NCBI GenBank assembly: GCA_024449915.1
Contig: JAMZAV010000108.1
Span: 62,001-126,000, forward strand
DNA: 64,000 nucleotides
Reading direction: 5' to 3'
Origin: Sweltsa coloradensis
Taxonomy: Eukaryota; Arthropoda; Insecta; Plecoptera; Chloroperlidae
The position numbers were made by a program, and so were the translations under genes. The notes beneath the pieces are model-generated. The model searched no databases and was not told where the DNA came from. It worked only from the letters and a program-made list of their open reading frames with translations. Below are positions 21,512-33,862 of the stretch, one piece after another. Numbering within the stretch: position 1 is the first letter of the stretch; each line of letters begins with the position of its first letter.

Positions 21512-24500
21512 GATATTCAGAAAATGGCAACCTCTTGCGAGATTCCATATCAGCCCTGTCAGTGTGCATTGGAGAGGGAGAACATTCTGTTAAGTGTCGA
21601 AAAAGCAGCAAAATACGCAAACACCATCAATCACTAACTAAATATGCAGGCCAGTGCAGCTATGAGAACAAAATACACTAGGTCTTCTCCAGGGGTTAAG
21701 TGGCCATCATTGCTCCAAGTTTGTTAAGTATTGAAAACCCTCAAGTACTTCTGTGCTTGCAAAATAAACAGTACCCATGCTCAAGGCTTTGGAAATTGCA
21801 TTTATTAATTTCATGTCTATCCAATTCAGTTATAAAAAACTTATTTACAAATTAAACCAAGATTGCATTAAAATAAAATAAATAATTTTGTATTTAAAGC
21901 ATTTAGTAATTAAAGTTTACCCACTCAGTCATATTTAACTGATTTTCAGTGGGGGAACATTAAACGTCACTTTGATTTACCTAATCTGCATTTTATAATG
22001 GGAGCAATGTAAACAAGTAACTGAGAATTGGTTCAAAAGCTTAAAAAAAACTTGCTCAAAATTTAAATTAAAATAAAAGCACAATGGTTTTCACAAAGGT
22101 TCTGAAGATAAATTTATTAAGTCCAAGAAAAAACTGAACCATTCTGGAGGCTTTCAACTAGAAAAGAACCCAAGCCAAGGAGATTTCTACTGGCTATTGC
22201 AGCCTGGCATTTTCCTCATCCGATATTGCAATTCACAAACCATAAAGGGAACTTATTAACTGCTAATTGAATTGTGAACACACTTAGGGATGCACAACAA
22301 AAAATAAAAAATATAAATAATAGAAAAAGGACTGCATTATTGATACACAATATCTTACGATGATTTCGGTAAAAACGATCTCAAAAAGGTAAACACCAAA
22401 TTTAATTATTTATACACAAATAAATTTATATTTAGAGTCGACCCACTCAGTCTCATAACTGATTTTCAGTGGGAAACTTTTTTGCAAATGGCATAGGCCC
22501 AAAGCACAGGGAATATTATGATAAAACAAATTTTTTAGGCCTACTGGGTAGGCCTACAAGTTTTTTGCCTTCAGAAAACATGCAATTCTATTTTTATCAT
22601 ATGGCCCAACATTATTGTAATTGATTGTGTGCATCCCTAGAACAAACACATGAGGCCAATAGAAGATACTAAATTTTATCAAGTTATGTTTGTTGTTTTG
22701 AAAGCAGAGTAGAGAAATCTCCTAGCCTGAGGCTAATCTGCCACTGACGCCCCCCCCCCCCGGGTCAAGCAAGCACAGAAGAGTTTGAGGGTTGCCAATG
22801 AGCTCAATTATTGCTCGTGTTTAAAGCGGCAGACCCCTGCCAACATATGTTATGTGGTTATGTGTGAACTATAGCCTGCACAAAAAATATTGAAATGTTA
22901 TGGGCAAGTAAGTTTTTAATTAGACATTTAATTAATTAAACGCATAATTGAAATACAAACCGTACCGATTATTATATTTGAATATTTTTAATTGCATTAT
23001 ATAATTCAAACAATACCACATTACTGTTCACAATCAGTTTTTAGATATTATGCACCGTTCTCGAGATATCACTAAAAAAACTGTACTGCGGGGGTCTACC
23101 ACCTTAAGAAGCCTGGTTCTTCTGAGTCGCAATGTATAAGTTCTCACAACTGTCGACCACAACAATAGGTCTGTTCAGTTCTAATACATAAGTTTATAAA
23201 TCAAACAAGGTTCTCCATAATTTGGTTGATGGCTACAACAATAAGACTTATAAATAAATTTATTTACCGTATTGAATTGTTGCATAGGAATACCCTACAT
23301 AAGAGTACATTCTTTAAAGCAGTGTTGTCTGTAAGCAATGTATAATATTTGGCAACATTTGATGTCACAATTTTACCGTTTTATCGATATGTTGTTTTCT
23401 TTTCCAAGATACCTCTAATTATATACCTATCTGAATCTAAGTTGGCAATGGAAAACTATACCCATTTAAAGTAGGATTAGGTTATGTAGGTGAAGCCCAA
23501 GTATTATCAAGTAAACTTCTAACAGGGACTTATTTTTGCTTTGTAAAAAAATAAATAAGTAAGTGTACCTAGGTACAGAGAACAAGGTTTCTTGAATTTT
23601 ATATAGGCCTAACGTAACAAACATTAAAGTAACTGTGATAAATTTAGAATTTTGCCAAAGGTAGAGATAAAGTGGCCTCAAGCATAATAAATTAATAAGT
23701 GTGTGAAATACACATACTAGGCGTATATTACTAATTCAAGCTAAAAATAAAAAGAAACTTTTCAATTAAAACTAAAACTAAAAGCCAAAATTTTGTATTA
23801 ATTCAAGTCTACCTTCTTCTGAAATGCCCACATTTGGCCAAGTTCTGAGCTGAGGTCTGAGTCTGAGTCTAGCAGTAAAGACTGTTTCTAGTTCTCACAG
23901 CACATACTAAAATAAATAAATACTATGACTGCCAATGAGCTGAATGTGCAAATTCAGTGAATTCAGTGAATGAATTCACTATCGGAATCTCCCAGTATAA
24001 TCTATTTTGTTTATTTAATGTTTATCCTTAATAAAACCTGCTAATCACTGCTTGAAAGAATGTGCACTCTTTTCAAATCGAAATCTTTATCTTGAAATCG
24101 GTTTGTTTTTGGCAAAACAGGGATATAACCTTCGACAGCTGATGCTGGTGTGTAAACTAATATCACAACAATGCTTTAGTCAAGGTCAGTATAAACTTGA
24201 AGGTGTACGTAGAGTTGACCCACTTAGATGAAAGTTACTGATTTTCAGTGAGGACATTATTACTGTAGGCCTACTGTATGATTTTGGGTGTGATTTATTG
24301 TTGGCCCCAAGTCCAAAGTCACCTTTTATGTACTTATGTGGCCAAATATTATTGATTATTGTTGTACAATGTACACAAGTTGTATAAAGATGAAAAACTT
24401 GCTGAAACTGTGATTTGAACATGAGATGAGACCATCTGCATTGAAAAGAGGGATAAGCCCAAAGGACAACAAGCATTCATGTGCAAAAACAAGCATAAAC

Positions 24501-25212
24501 CTACATGCAGGCCTATATAAGTATTTTATTTTCTAAATTAACCTAAAAAAAATATTCTAAAATCTATAATCTAATTCGAAATGACAATCACGATGTCAGC
24601 AATGTTTAAAAATTAAAAATACACTTTTCTTTGTTGAAATTGTGTTTGCCAAAAACAAAACCAGTTTCAAGTGAGTTCCTGGGGAAGTAAGACATCGTAT
24701 GATAATTCGTAATAAAATAGGGCCTACCAATAGGGCCTACCAGTAGGCCTACCTAGATTAAGTTTATTGTTGTAGCCATATTGAACAGACCTATTGTTGA
24801 CTGCAAGTATGTCAGAGGTACATGATACATAATCAAGAGAGCTGCCTTAGAGAACAACACACACAACCAGGGCCACTTGAAAATCACAGTGTTAGTAAAC
24901 CTTGGATTATTGTTACCTACAAGAAAATAGTTTCGAAAGTCAGATTCTACAATAGAAATTTGAAACATGTTTTAGTTGAAACTTGAAAACAGAGACTGTG
25001 ATTTGCAATTGACTATGATAAAGGGTTAGAAAGCCACCACCTTGGAATTACATGTGAGGGTTTTTAAAGCTATTCACATAAACAGCAATGTTGTATTTAC
25101 CTAAAGGGTTTAACAGAGCATCTAAATGTGGCAATTTGGTTTTGAATTTTGATATGGGTCTATGATATGAATTGTGATGCACAAGACTTAAAACAAAATG
25201 ACCTTTGCAAGG
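21512..25212. other. AT-rich DNA with SINE tails, no gene
   Basis: Contains minus-strand SINE family 1 tails at 21890-21965, 22425-22480 and 24200-24255, each with TGATTTTCAGTGGG or TGATTTTCAGTGAG and the CCCACT side of the stem. There is a C-run at 22749-22761. No coding frame longer than about 96 codons and none with a recognisable domain. Confidence 0.5.
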
Positions 25213-25220
25213 GTTTCACA

Positions 25221-26141
25221 TAGGGTTACCAACAAACCGGATGGAGGAATTGATTTGTTCCGATATGGCACATTATCCGGAATCTATAAAATAAAAAAAA
25301 TCGTACTTCAAAGAACAATTTACGTTATAAACAGAATTAGAGTTTTAAGTAGGTTTTGCGTGTTTTTTTCCTACTCTTTAAAGTTGAAGATTTCCACGTA
25401 AGCCTACTCATTGGTTGTCTATTTGTACTTTGTCATAGGTTCTCGTCCATTACATAGCCATTAATTTAATACATAGCACGAGTAGTTTCAAAGAGTAATT
25501 TCTAATTTGTATTATTTTTGATTTTGTAAAATTGGCAAAATGAGATCATTTTGGAACTTATTTCTGGCAAATCCAAAATAAAAAATAATTTTCAATTATT
25601 TATTTCCATGTAGAAGAATGAACATAGCCATGCATGACAAGTTGACAACCATAGGGTACTTAGTTTCATATTGATAGTGATGTGGATTTATCGTAAATTT
25701 AAAACTCGGGTAATTAACCAGAAAAATTTGACTCACATCACTAATAATTGATATGATAGGCCTGACTGGTTTCAGGGCAAAAGCCAAAAAACTGAAAAAA
25801 TAAAAAAAAAAGTTAAGTAAGCTTGGACCTAATTTGTTTCAATATTAAATGTAGCCTACTAGGTGCTAGGCCTACATTTAAAAATTGCTTGATCTCCAAA
25901 TCAAGCAAATTTCAGTTTAATTTCTGATTTCTCATACTTTCAGTTCAGTAATTTATTTATTATAGTAGACTAATTGAATCTTTAACTCTAAAAATGTAAC
26001 TTCAAGAGGTTGTAACAACGTAATATTTCAAATGCAAAGGTTGTAGTTTGAGTAAAATCTATGACGTGTAAGATTTTAACATTTCATTGGTCTTCCTCCC
26101 CCTTTGTCTGGAATTTTATTTATGGCGAGTTGGTAACCCTA
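25221..26141. mobile_element. non-autonomous hAT element
   Basis: 921 bases with termini TAGGGTTACCAAC and GTTGGTAACCCTA and a perfect 8-base target duplication GTTTCACA (25213-25220 and 26142-26149). The termini resemble those of the hAT element at 33019 (TAGGGTTGCCA). The interior is AT-rich. A 63-codon minus-strand frame (25596-25787) has no recognised domain. Confidence 0.88.
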
Positions 26142-26149
26142 GTTTCACA

Positions 26150-26844
26150 TAATCATATGCCACAGCGAGGAATAGGCCTACTTACAGGCCAACTTCTGCT
26201 TAGCAGCCAAGGCCTATTTAGTATTTAGGGAACTATTTTTTTACTTTTTGTAAAACAAGTTAAGAAATTAACTTTAATACCGGTAGCTACCAATATGGTT
26301 TGGTTGGTCAAATAATATTACAACGACTTAAGAGTGAAGGCCCTACACACAGACGTAGCTTGCTGTTTATGTGAATAAGTTCATCGTGCAAAGAACAACT
26401 GCACTCACAAGTTCATGGATGAATTTTGAAATACAGAAGGTAAAATTTGTTACCCATCCTTTTACTTGCTGAGCAAGTACCAACAACAAACGCAGTTGGT
26501 ATTGGAGGAACACCCTGAATACAAGGGGAAAATCTTTCAATATGTACGCGTATAGACCAGAGTTAACGGTAAATGAAAACTTCAAATGATGTCACTTCTA
26601 TTCTAAGTGAAGTGAGCATATGTGCTAACACAAACAGTAATTTATTTTGATTGAAAATTTAAATAAATTACTTGTTGTAGGCCTAGTTATAGTTGTAGGC
26701 TTATATCAAGAGATGGACAAATCCACTAAAAAGTTAGGGTCCAAGAAAAATAAGTAGGGGCTAGTATATCGCGGCATAGCCAGGGTCTGGGGCAAAGCCC
26801 CAGCCGTCGGAGGCAAATTCGCCTAGGGCGATTTTTTTTTAGTA
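26150..26844. other. no recognised gene
   Basis: Ends with a GC-rich hairpin GGGGCAAAGCCCC (about 26793) that resembles folds near 7045 and 33780. The 72-codon minus frame at 26367 is unsupported. Confidence 0.45.
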
Positions 26845-27965
26845 TAAAATAAATAAATTGTTTTTAGAGTCTACCCACTCAGTTATATAACTGATTTTCA
26901 GTGGGGGACAGTAAATCAAAGCGACCAAGCCAACCCTGTAGGCCCTGACGCAATCGACGAGTGAGCGATAACCAACCAAAGATCGATATTTTTAATTGGA
27001 TGAGCGTAGCGAAGATTCCATTTCACTACACTGGAGAAAAAAATCCGGAATGTTTTTTTTCTTTTTTTTTGTATTTTTGGCTGTTTGTTAACACGATTCC
27101 GGCTAAACCGATACTCCAATTACAATGAAATTTTATGGAGGCCTTCGAAATCTCTGAACTTAGAACTGCCACGTTTTTGAGCGCAATCGAAAAAATATTT
27201 CTCATGAAAATCGCAATTTTACGATATTTTTAAAATTTCTTCGACTTATAACACCTACATGCTTTATCCGATTTTAATGATTTTTTCACAGAACCATAAT
27301 TTTATGAATTGAGATATTCTTGTGAAATTTGAGCGCAATCGAAAAATTATTTTTTATGAAAATCGAATTTTTTCTTTCTTTTTTAAAACAATTCTTTGAC
27401 TTAATTACACCTACATGCTTTGTCCGATTGTAGGGCTAATGATTTTTTCACAGAACCTTAATTTTATGAATTAATAATTAATATATTCGTGTGAAGTTTG
27501 AGTGCAATCGAATATTTATTTCTTATGAAAATCGCAATTTTACAATTTTTTCTTTTTTAAAATTATGATTAATAAAAAAAATTAAAAATTATCATTTATT
27601 TTTTTATTAAATTTAAATTAAATTTTAAAAAATCTTCAACTTTGTAATGATTTTTTCACAGAACAACAGAAAATCCACATAACACATGGCAGCTCAATGC
27701 ACCAATTACGCTCATCCAACAACGCGGCGGGACTTAAGCGTTTTCCTAGTAGGAAATATAGCAATCAGTGGTATGGACAGTGCGAACACCCGCGGATCAA
27801 CGCCAGAATCAACAAGGCCGATTCAGAACAACTTTGAATGTATTATGTGCTTCGTTGCTAGGACGGCTCCAAAGTCACCGTTTACAAACTCCTAAGACAA
27901 GAACTGAGGAGTCCAAATCAGAAGTTAAAAAACTTCTGACTTTGGCGGGAATGGACCAACGAGCC
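26845..27965 (-). repeat. SINE family 1 copy split by a Helentron
   Basis: Minus-strand SINE. The tail is at 26860-26910 (CAGTGGGGGACAGTAAA and CCCACTCAGTTATATAACTG). The body continues at 26911-26993 and, after the Helentron insertion at 26994-27749, at 27750-27960. The tRNA-like head is internally deleted: its 3' arm GGCGGGAATGGACC abuts CCAACGAGCC. Confidence 0.75.
26994..27749 (+). mobile_element. Helentron-like element D inside a SINE
   Basis: Starts TTGGATGAGCGTAGCGAAG and ends ACGCTCATCCAACAACGCGG ... CTTAAGCGTTTTCCTAG with host T after it. A subterminal inverted copy of the first 13 bases (TACGCTCATCCAA) lies about 30 bases before the end, and the AACGC/GCGTT hairpin stands just before CCTAG. 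Three ~165-base internal repeats carry GAGCGCAATCGAAAAA (third: GAGTGCAATCGAATAT), ATTTTACGAT and TTTTTTCACAGAAC. No coding frame. Confidence 0.85.
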
Positions 27966-29929
27966 TTTGCTGTTTGATTGCCTAAAACGTGATTTAAAGT
28001 GAATTTTTATCAATAATAACTTGTGGAAGTAACTAGCCAATGTTGCATTGATGAATGAAAAACTCCAACCAATATTATGCTGCAAGGTGCTAGTTCTTAA
28101 GTTTTTTTTTATTCAAATTTTTTTTTCTTGATGATTTAGGGGCCAGCATGAAATTTTTACTCGTTTCCACCCCTGTATATGTTATCCTAATCACTCATGT
28201 CATATCACTCAGTCAATAATAATATTTTAGTAGCCTACCTAATTCATCCAAGAACGGGGAAATAGAAGGCTGTGGGAAGCACTGAGAAAACAACGTGGAA
28301 ACAAAACAAGGTCTACTCTCGAGTGACTCCTACTCTAGTCCATCAAGTCATTTCTACAGTCTACAAGCTGCATGTGTGGGTGTTTGAATGAATACCTATA
28401 TTGAACAATGAGTATGACTACAGATCAGAAATAAATTTAATGAATGGCTCAAAAATGTAACACAATTCTACATTTGTGTTCTTGAAAATGCTCGAACTTT
28501 CACAAAACTACTAAGCAACTGCAGATGCTGTATAAAAATATGCAACTACAACTCTTGTTTTAAATTCTGGTCAAATTACAAAACTTATGGAGGGTGAGTG
28601 AAGTAGATATTTTGGAATACATAGGCCTACATGTAGGTAGGGTAGGGCCTACCAATTTTGATAATTCACAGATAGTATTTGATTAATTTTAATGTCCATG
28701 CTCATTTTTGAAAATTTGAATCTAATTTGCATCATGGGCTAATTTGCATTGAAAATATAGCATGTTGATTGAGTTGATAGAGGGATTCACTTTAAATTTA
28801 ACTAGTTCTAGCAGTAGCAATAACGATTGAATATTGAAATTCACAAGTGTCCCAACCATTGTAGGTAGTAGATACCCTACTGAGGATATAGCATCAGCTA
28901 GAAAAGCAAGAACAAAGAAGGAAAAATAGATGCAGTTTTTGTTGATCAACTTTGGATTAAAAATAAAAATATGACCTTGTTATTGGCTGGGCTATGACAT
29001 ATCATTCAATTATCGATATCACACGAAAATGTTGATAGGCCTACGTATCAATACATAACAAAATGTTATTGTCTCCTATACCGTCTCCTGTCTAAGCCCC
29101 TTTGTTTCCATGTTGTTTAACTGTGCACAAGGAAGGTCAATAAGAGCAGCTCTGTGATTAAGTATCATGTACCGTTACATACACCACACCACTACAGTAC
29201 CAGGTGACACTAGGACTCCACAGTTCACTCCAGAGTATTGCCGGCCACATTTAACTCACTGCCTTTTAGCCACTATTTTGTAGCCATGATGAAGAATTGT
29301 GTCAAGGATGGACTTTAGAAACTAAAGCATCCGTTGTGGATGGTAAAAAAACACAATGTGTTCAATACTCTTATTCTTAAACAATATTAAATAGAAATAG
29401 AGGGCAAATGGTTTTAAAATGTATTACTTAATCATAAACTGATTTAATACATCAAATCACAACGAATGTGAATGTGAACTGTGGTGAGAGCTAGTGTACT
29501 ATATAGGCACTAACATGCTGGTGCTGCTTCATGACTGCTTACTCAACGACATTGTCACATCACTGACTGACTACAGGTGCAACAGACTACTAGAGAACAA
29601 CAGAAACAAGGGGTTGAGGTAACAAGCGATGACTGACAGACAAGTCAGTTATAGAGCTCTGTTTAATGTTTGGGTTAGCCTACTGATGTCCAAGTAAATA
29701 GAAATACACAATTCCTTTCCTACCATCTGTTACAAAAAGATTAACCCAAATTCCAACTTCAATTGAAAGATAAAACAACAATGTAGGCCTACCAGTACCG
29801 GTACTAATATTATTTAAAAAAATATAGGCCTACTCAAGTAGTTACTAATAAAATTCTGTTTCCTACAGTTTGCTACACTAAAATAATGATATTCCAGGTC
29901 TTGTTTTAATTTGGATTATAGTAGGCAAT
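27966..29929. other. no recognised gene
   Basis: About 2 kb without a supported gene, RNA or bounded repeat. Confidence 0.45.
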
Positions 29930-30260
29930 TAAGTTAGTTAAAGTTAGTTATTGGGGTTTTAGGGCACAAAACAGTAAAGTTATCAGTGCCCATCGAATTT
30001 TCTGATTGCTAAATAAATATGAATTTCAAATTGAATTTCAAAGGTTTACTTTACGTAAGAAATTAATAACGTTATCGCTTGTTGTGGAGTTGTCTGATAA
30101 AATTTCTTTGAGGGAAGGTTTTAATTTAAAATCTTTTCTGTCACTACTATATTTTGTACAGGTTTTTAAAACGTGTTTTATAGTTAAAACTTCGCCAAAC
30201 TCATCACAAATGGGATGATCTTCACCTCTTAGAAGATATCCGTGAGTGAGGTATGTGTAT
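29930..30260 (-). mobile_element. LINE (non-LTR retrotransposon) 3' end with ORF2 C-terminus
   Basis: On the minus strand an open frame of about 73 codons ending at TGA (30038-30040) reads TYLTHGYLLRGEDHPICDE, then LTIKHVLKTCTKY and LKEILSDN...VINFLRKVNL. This is the typical carboxyl end of jockey/CR1-like ORF2 proteins, after the RNase H position. The usual C-x2-C pair is reduced to one Cys, but the H and the following C remain. Downstream is a short 3' UTR with a GGGCACTGATAACTTTACTG hairpin (29962-29991) ending GTGCCCTAAAAC, then TAACTAACTT repeats (to about 29930), a LINE-like simple-repeat tail. Confidence 0.75.
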
Positions 30261-30676
30261 CATGATGATTTAATTTAACACATCACTTATTGTCATCGTT
30301 AAGCAAATCTATCTGGCCACTCCTTATTGGCCCGTTCCATTTTTGTTATTTGAGATTTTATTTGTGAATGAATATGAAGCACAAAATGTATTATCGACAA
30401 CGTGATAAACTACTAGGGAACTTCAACCAGATAGTATGTTATAATTATAATACTATACTACCTACTATTTTGTACTATATTGCACCGCCTGTGACATTGT
30501 TGTTAATAAATATTTTTTTATATTGTCTAGGCCTACAAAGTTACTACTAGAAATTATTAAAACAGAAGATTGAATTACTAATTGTTAAATTGAAAGGCAA
30601 TATTTTTGTTAGGATGAATGAAATTTGGTAAAAGTAGGCCTTGCCTAAACTTAGTTATAAGTTTGTTGCTGTTGTT

Positions 30677-30770
30677 CTATAATAGAAGTTCTTCATATGA
30701 TTGGGAGAGATCAAATTGCGCTCGCAAGGCATCATATTTGATACATTCAGTTAAGATGTGATGTACGCCC
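30677..30770 (-). pseudogene. second LINE ORF2 C-terminal remnant
   Basis: Minus-strand frame of about 30 codons with HHILTECIKYDALRAQFDL and SYEELL, ending in TAG. It resembles the H-x4-C (HILTEC) plus KYxxLRxxF block of non-LTR retrotransposon ORF2 ends. It lies 0.4 kb upstream of the other remnant in the same orientation. An adjoining frame (about 30780-31013) is open but not recognisable, and a frameshift/stop separates them. Confidence 0.5.
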
Positions 30771-32512
30771 TATCGTTAAGGGCTGTCCTACAATTAAAAA
30801 ATCTGCCTGAAATCATATCAATATCACGAGAAGACAAGGTAGATACGATATCGTCCTTTTGAAGTTGGTTATAGATATCGTCGACATTGCAATTATTTCC
30901 GCTAAGGCCAGTGATGATAGTGATACGCAGGCCTTCCGCGCGTAGATGCTGACGTCATTATGTCGGTTACAATCGAGAGCATCATGTTCAAGGTCAAGTA
31001 ATGCCCAGCCCACTTTTACGAACTGTTTAATGAAATTATGCTTTTTACAAAGTAGACCTACTTGAAAATCCCACGCACATTAATTTCCTATGCTTTCCAT
31101 GAGAATTTTTATCTGCCACTGCCTAATTGGGATGACTGCAACCCAGTGAGGTAAAGATAAACACATTTGAATTGTCAATCATCAATTTGTTCCTCAGTCC
31201 CTCAATAGAGTTTATGGCATTATTGAACCTTATCGAGTGATACCGTTGAGTAAACAGTCTGAGCACCGTACCAAACATGCGGGACAAAACTCTTAAAGAG
31301 GAAGGATCGAGGTATTAGGAGATAATAAACTGTTCCAAGAACTGACTCACACAAAACCAATTCAAACGATGCGAGAGTTGGCAGCAGAATATGACGACTT
31401 TCAAGAAGATGTCTGAAGAAGTTGAAGAATGACTCTTGACTGCGACATATGACGACGATCTTAGGTTTCTCCCACTCCTGAAATGTGCAAGACAGTTAGT
31501 TAGGCTATTTAGTATCAACTATCAATTGAAGTTTGTTGATGAATAGTGCAAATAACAGTGCTTAATGGAAGCTAGCAAAATAAAAATATGCCATGGTTTT
31601 ATTTATGGCCTAGGCCTACCATGGCATTTAGTGGTTTTATTTTGGTTAAAAAATATAAAATCAAAAACTGTTTTCGTAGGCCCTATGTAGGGTAAGATTA
31701 TAGTACTAAATAGTAATTAATTTCAAATTACATAGGCCAATTTTCACGTTGAAGATTCTAATAGATCTAAATCTAGATGGAGAAGTGAAAAGGCTGCACG
31801 AGATAGTAGGCCTATTGGGTTCGCAAAGTTCAAAATGCACATACTAGTAGTTAATAGAATACGGCGACTTACCTTGAAATATTTTGATCCAAACAATGTA
31901 GGCCTACGGCTCAGAAGTTCATGTGCCGCCGAGAGATAGACTAGCGGTCTGTGTTGAACCAAGCGAGACAAAGTGTGGAAATATGTAGGCCTACACATTA
32001 TGTTATACTACACCAAACATAGTTGCTTCTTATGTGGTCAGTAAACTAATTTCAGTCTGTTTCTGCCAACATTACTTTAAACTTTAAGATGAAAAATTAA
32101 ATGTTTGTCGGATCTTGAATGTTTTAGACACTTCACTTCACTGGATCAAATATAACACAACTTGATAGAAAATGCAAGCAGAACTTTAAGTAGCCATAGG
32201 CATTTCAGGCGAATATAAAAAGTCACTCCTAGAAGAAAAACCTGAGATATTAACTTAACTTTACAATCTAATCTACACGAGCAAGATATCCACTGTAAAT
32301 TAGAGCTCTGTCTATAAAATCTAGATGGCTATTATTTATATTTTAACACTGAAAAAAATTGTCTTCTTGTGAAGAGAAAAGGTTTGACCCCGGGTTTCTG
32401 AAACAAAAAGAAAAACATGTTAATGCAAAATGTGTTGACCTCCTCTAGACTAATTTAAATTTACAAATGAGAAATTACCAAAATAGGTAGGCCCTATATT
32501 AAATATATATAA
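30771..32512. other. no confident gene; possible decayed LINE DNA
   Basis: Minus-strand frames of 66-84 codons (30813, 31315, 31744) lack domains. A small TGCCATGGT...ACCATGGCA inverted pair with AGGCCTAGGCCT between lies near 31588-31622. Confidence 0.4.
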
Positions 32513-32983
32513 TTGAATGCATACGACCTAGGAGCCACCAAAATGGGTGGTGCAACATCAAGATTTATTCACAAAGAATACCCAGAGAAGGAGTGGCTGC
32601 ATATATACACGGATGGATCAGCAACACCAGGAGAAGGGAATGCAGGTGCAGGAATACACAGTAGAGAGTTTGAGGAATCATTCCCAGCAGGATCAAATGG
32701 GAGTAACTTTGATGGGGAGATGAGAGCAATAAGCAAAGCGTTGGAGAAGATTGAATACTTTAGAGAAAGGAAGGTGGTGATACTAACAGACTCAAGAGCA
32801 TCTATCCAGGCTATAGTGAGTAGAGAAGAAACAGAAGCAGAAATAAGAAACTGCAAGATAAGAATCCTGAGGTTGATGAATGCAGGTAACACAGTAATGC
32901 TACAGTGGATACCGGCACACTGTGGCATAAACGGAAACGAGAAGGCTGATTTCCTCGCTAAAATGGGAAGTAAAACCAAGTAA
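32513..32983 (+). pseudogene. RNase H domain of LINE ORF2
   Basis: 156 codons. The catalytic pattern is intact: YTDGS (Asp34), the Glu in NFDGEMRAI (Glu69), LTDSRAS (Asp83), and WIPAHCGINGNEKADFLA (His126, Asp136). RNase H removes the RNA strand of RNA-DNA hybrids during retrotransposition. The frame is open from the 5' truncation (a TAA precedes it) to a TAA that ends it prematurely. The minus-strand 179-codon frame at 32569-33108 is a shadow of this domain. Confidence 0.9.
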
Positions 32984-33018
32984 TTCATAAACAACATTTC
33001 ATACAGATCAGCTAAATC

Positions 33019-33862
33019 TAGGGTTGCCATTCGTCCCGCTTTCGGCGGGACAGTCCCGATATCCAATTTTAAGTCCCGCGTCCCGCCAGTACACCCAGCG
33101 GGACACAATTGTCCCGCTTTGTAAAAAAATTGTCAAAGTCCAATGTACAATATCAGATATATGCAGTCCAAAACGTGCAAAGCTATCAACAGCAACCTAT
33201 AGGCCACGGGCGTACCGTAATCGTCTTAATTTAAGCACGCTGGAAGCAGAATTAATGATCAAGACAAATTTTCCAGAAAATTGTGAAGGGTTTCGCAAGT
33301 CTCTAAAGTCGCCTAAAAGAAAACATCTTTTGGAACAAACGAAATCATCAGTAAAGTACAAATCTAACTAAACTAATCTGGTCTAATCTAAGTCCTCCAA
33401 TAATAGTTCCTACTTGTATTCATTTCTAATGTCACATTTTGTTAAGATATATTTTGCATATATTTTAGAAGTGAAGTACTAAGTTTACGATTATAATTAC
33501 AATTAGTTCAATAAAACAAGTATGATTCAAGTATAACAAACACGTATTAAATTGTTAACTTGTTGAATCCGTTATTTACTCCACAGTCCCAACTTCCCAA
33601 GACCCAAAAATTATTAATTAAAAAGTGTCATTAGTGTTCCAAATTCCAATGCATTTTTGTTGAACTGCAAAAACTGCAATATTTCGTTACTGCATTCAGT
33701 CCAGCATTTTTATCTAAAACGCTCAAAATGCACTCTAAAAACCTAGTTTTTAAAAATTTCGCCTGCGGCACTATAGTTGGGGGGAGCCCCCCTAAACCCA
33801 CCGTTCTATTTTCCCTGAAATGATTTGTCCCGCCGCCTTCAGTTTAAATTATGGCAACCCTA
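33019..33862. mobile_element. internally deleted hAT transposon inside the LINE
   Basis: 844 bases. The ends are TAGGGTTGCCAT and ATGGCAACCCTA, followed inward by GCGGGAC repeats. The perfect 8-base target duplication GCTAAATC is at 33011-33018 and 33863-33870. It still carries a coding remnant of a hAT transposase tail. Confidence 0.95.
33130..33371 (+). pseudogene. hAT transposase C-terminal remnant
   Basis: The reading frame (open from 33024, through the terminal repeat) ends TLEAELMIKTNFPENCEGF, then KHLLEQTKSSVKYKSN and stop. This resembles the last ~45 residues of hAT transposases, after the dimerisation region, where LxAxLxxKxNF, CxxF, LL and KY are common. The rest of the transposase is deleted. 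It supports the hAT assignment made from the 8-base duplication. Confidence 0.55.

Noticed and set aside
32569..33108. 179-codon minus-strand open frame
   Set aside because: It is the complement of the RNase H domain, whose plus-strand catalytic motifs are clear; the minus frame has no motifs.
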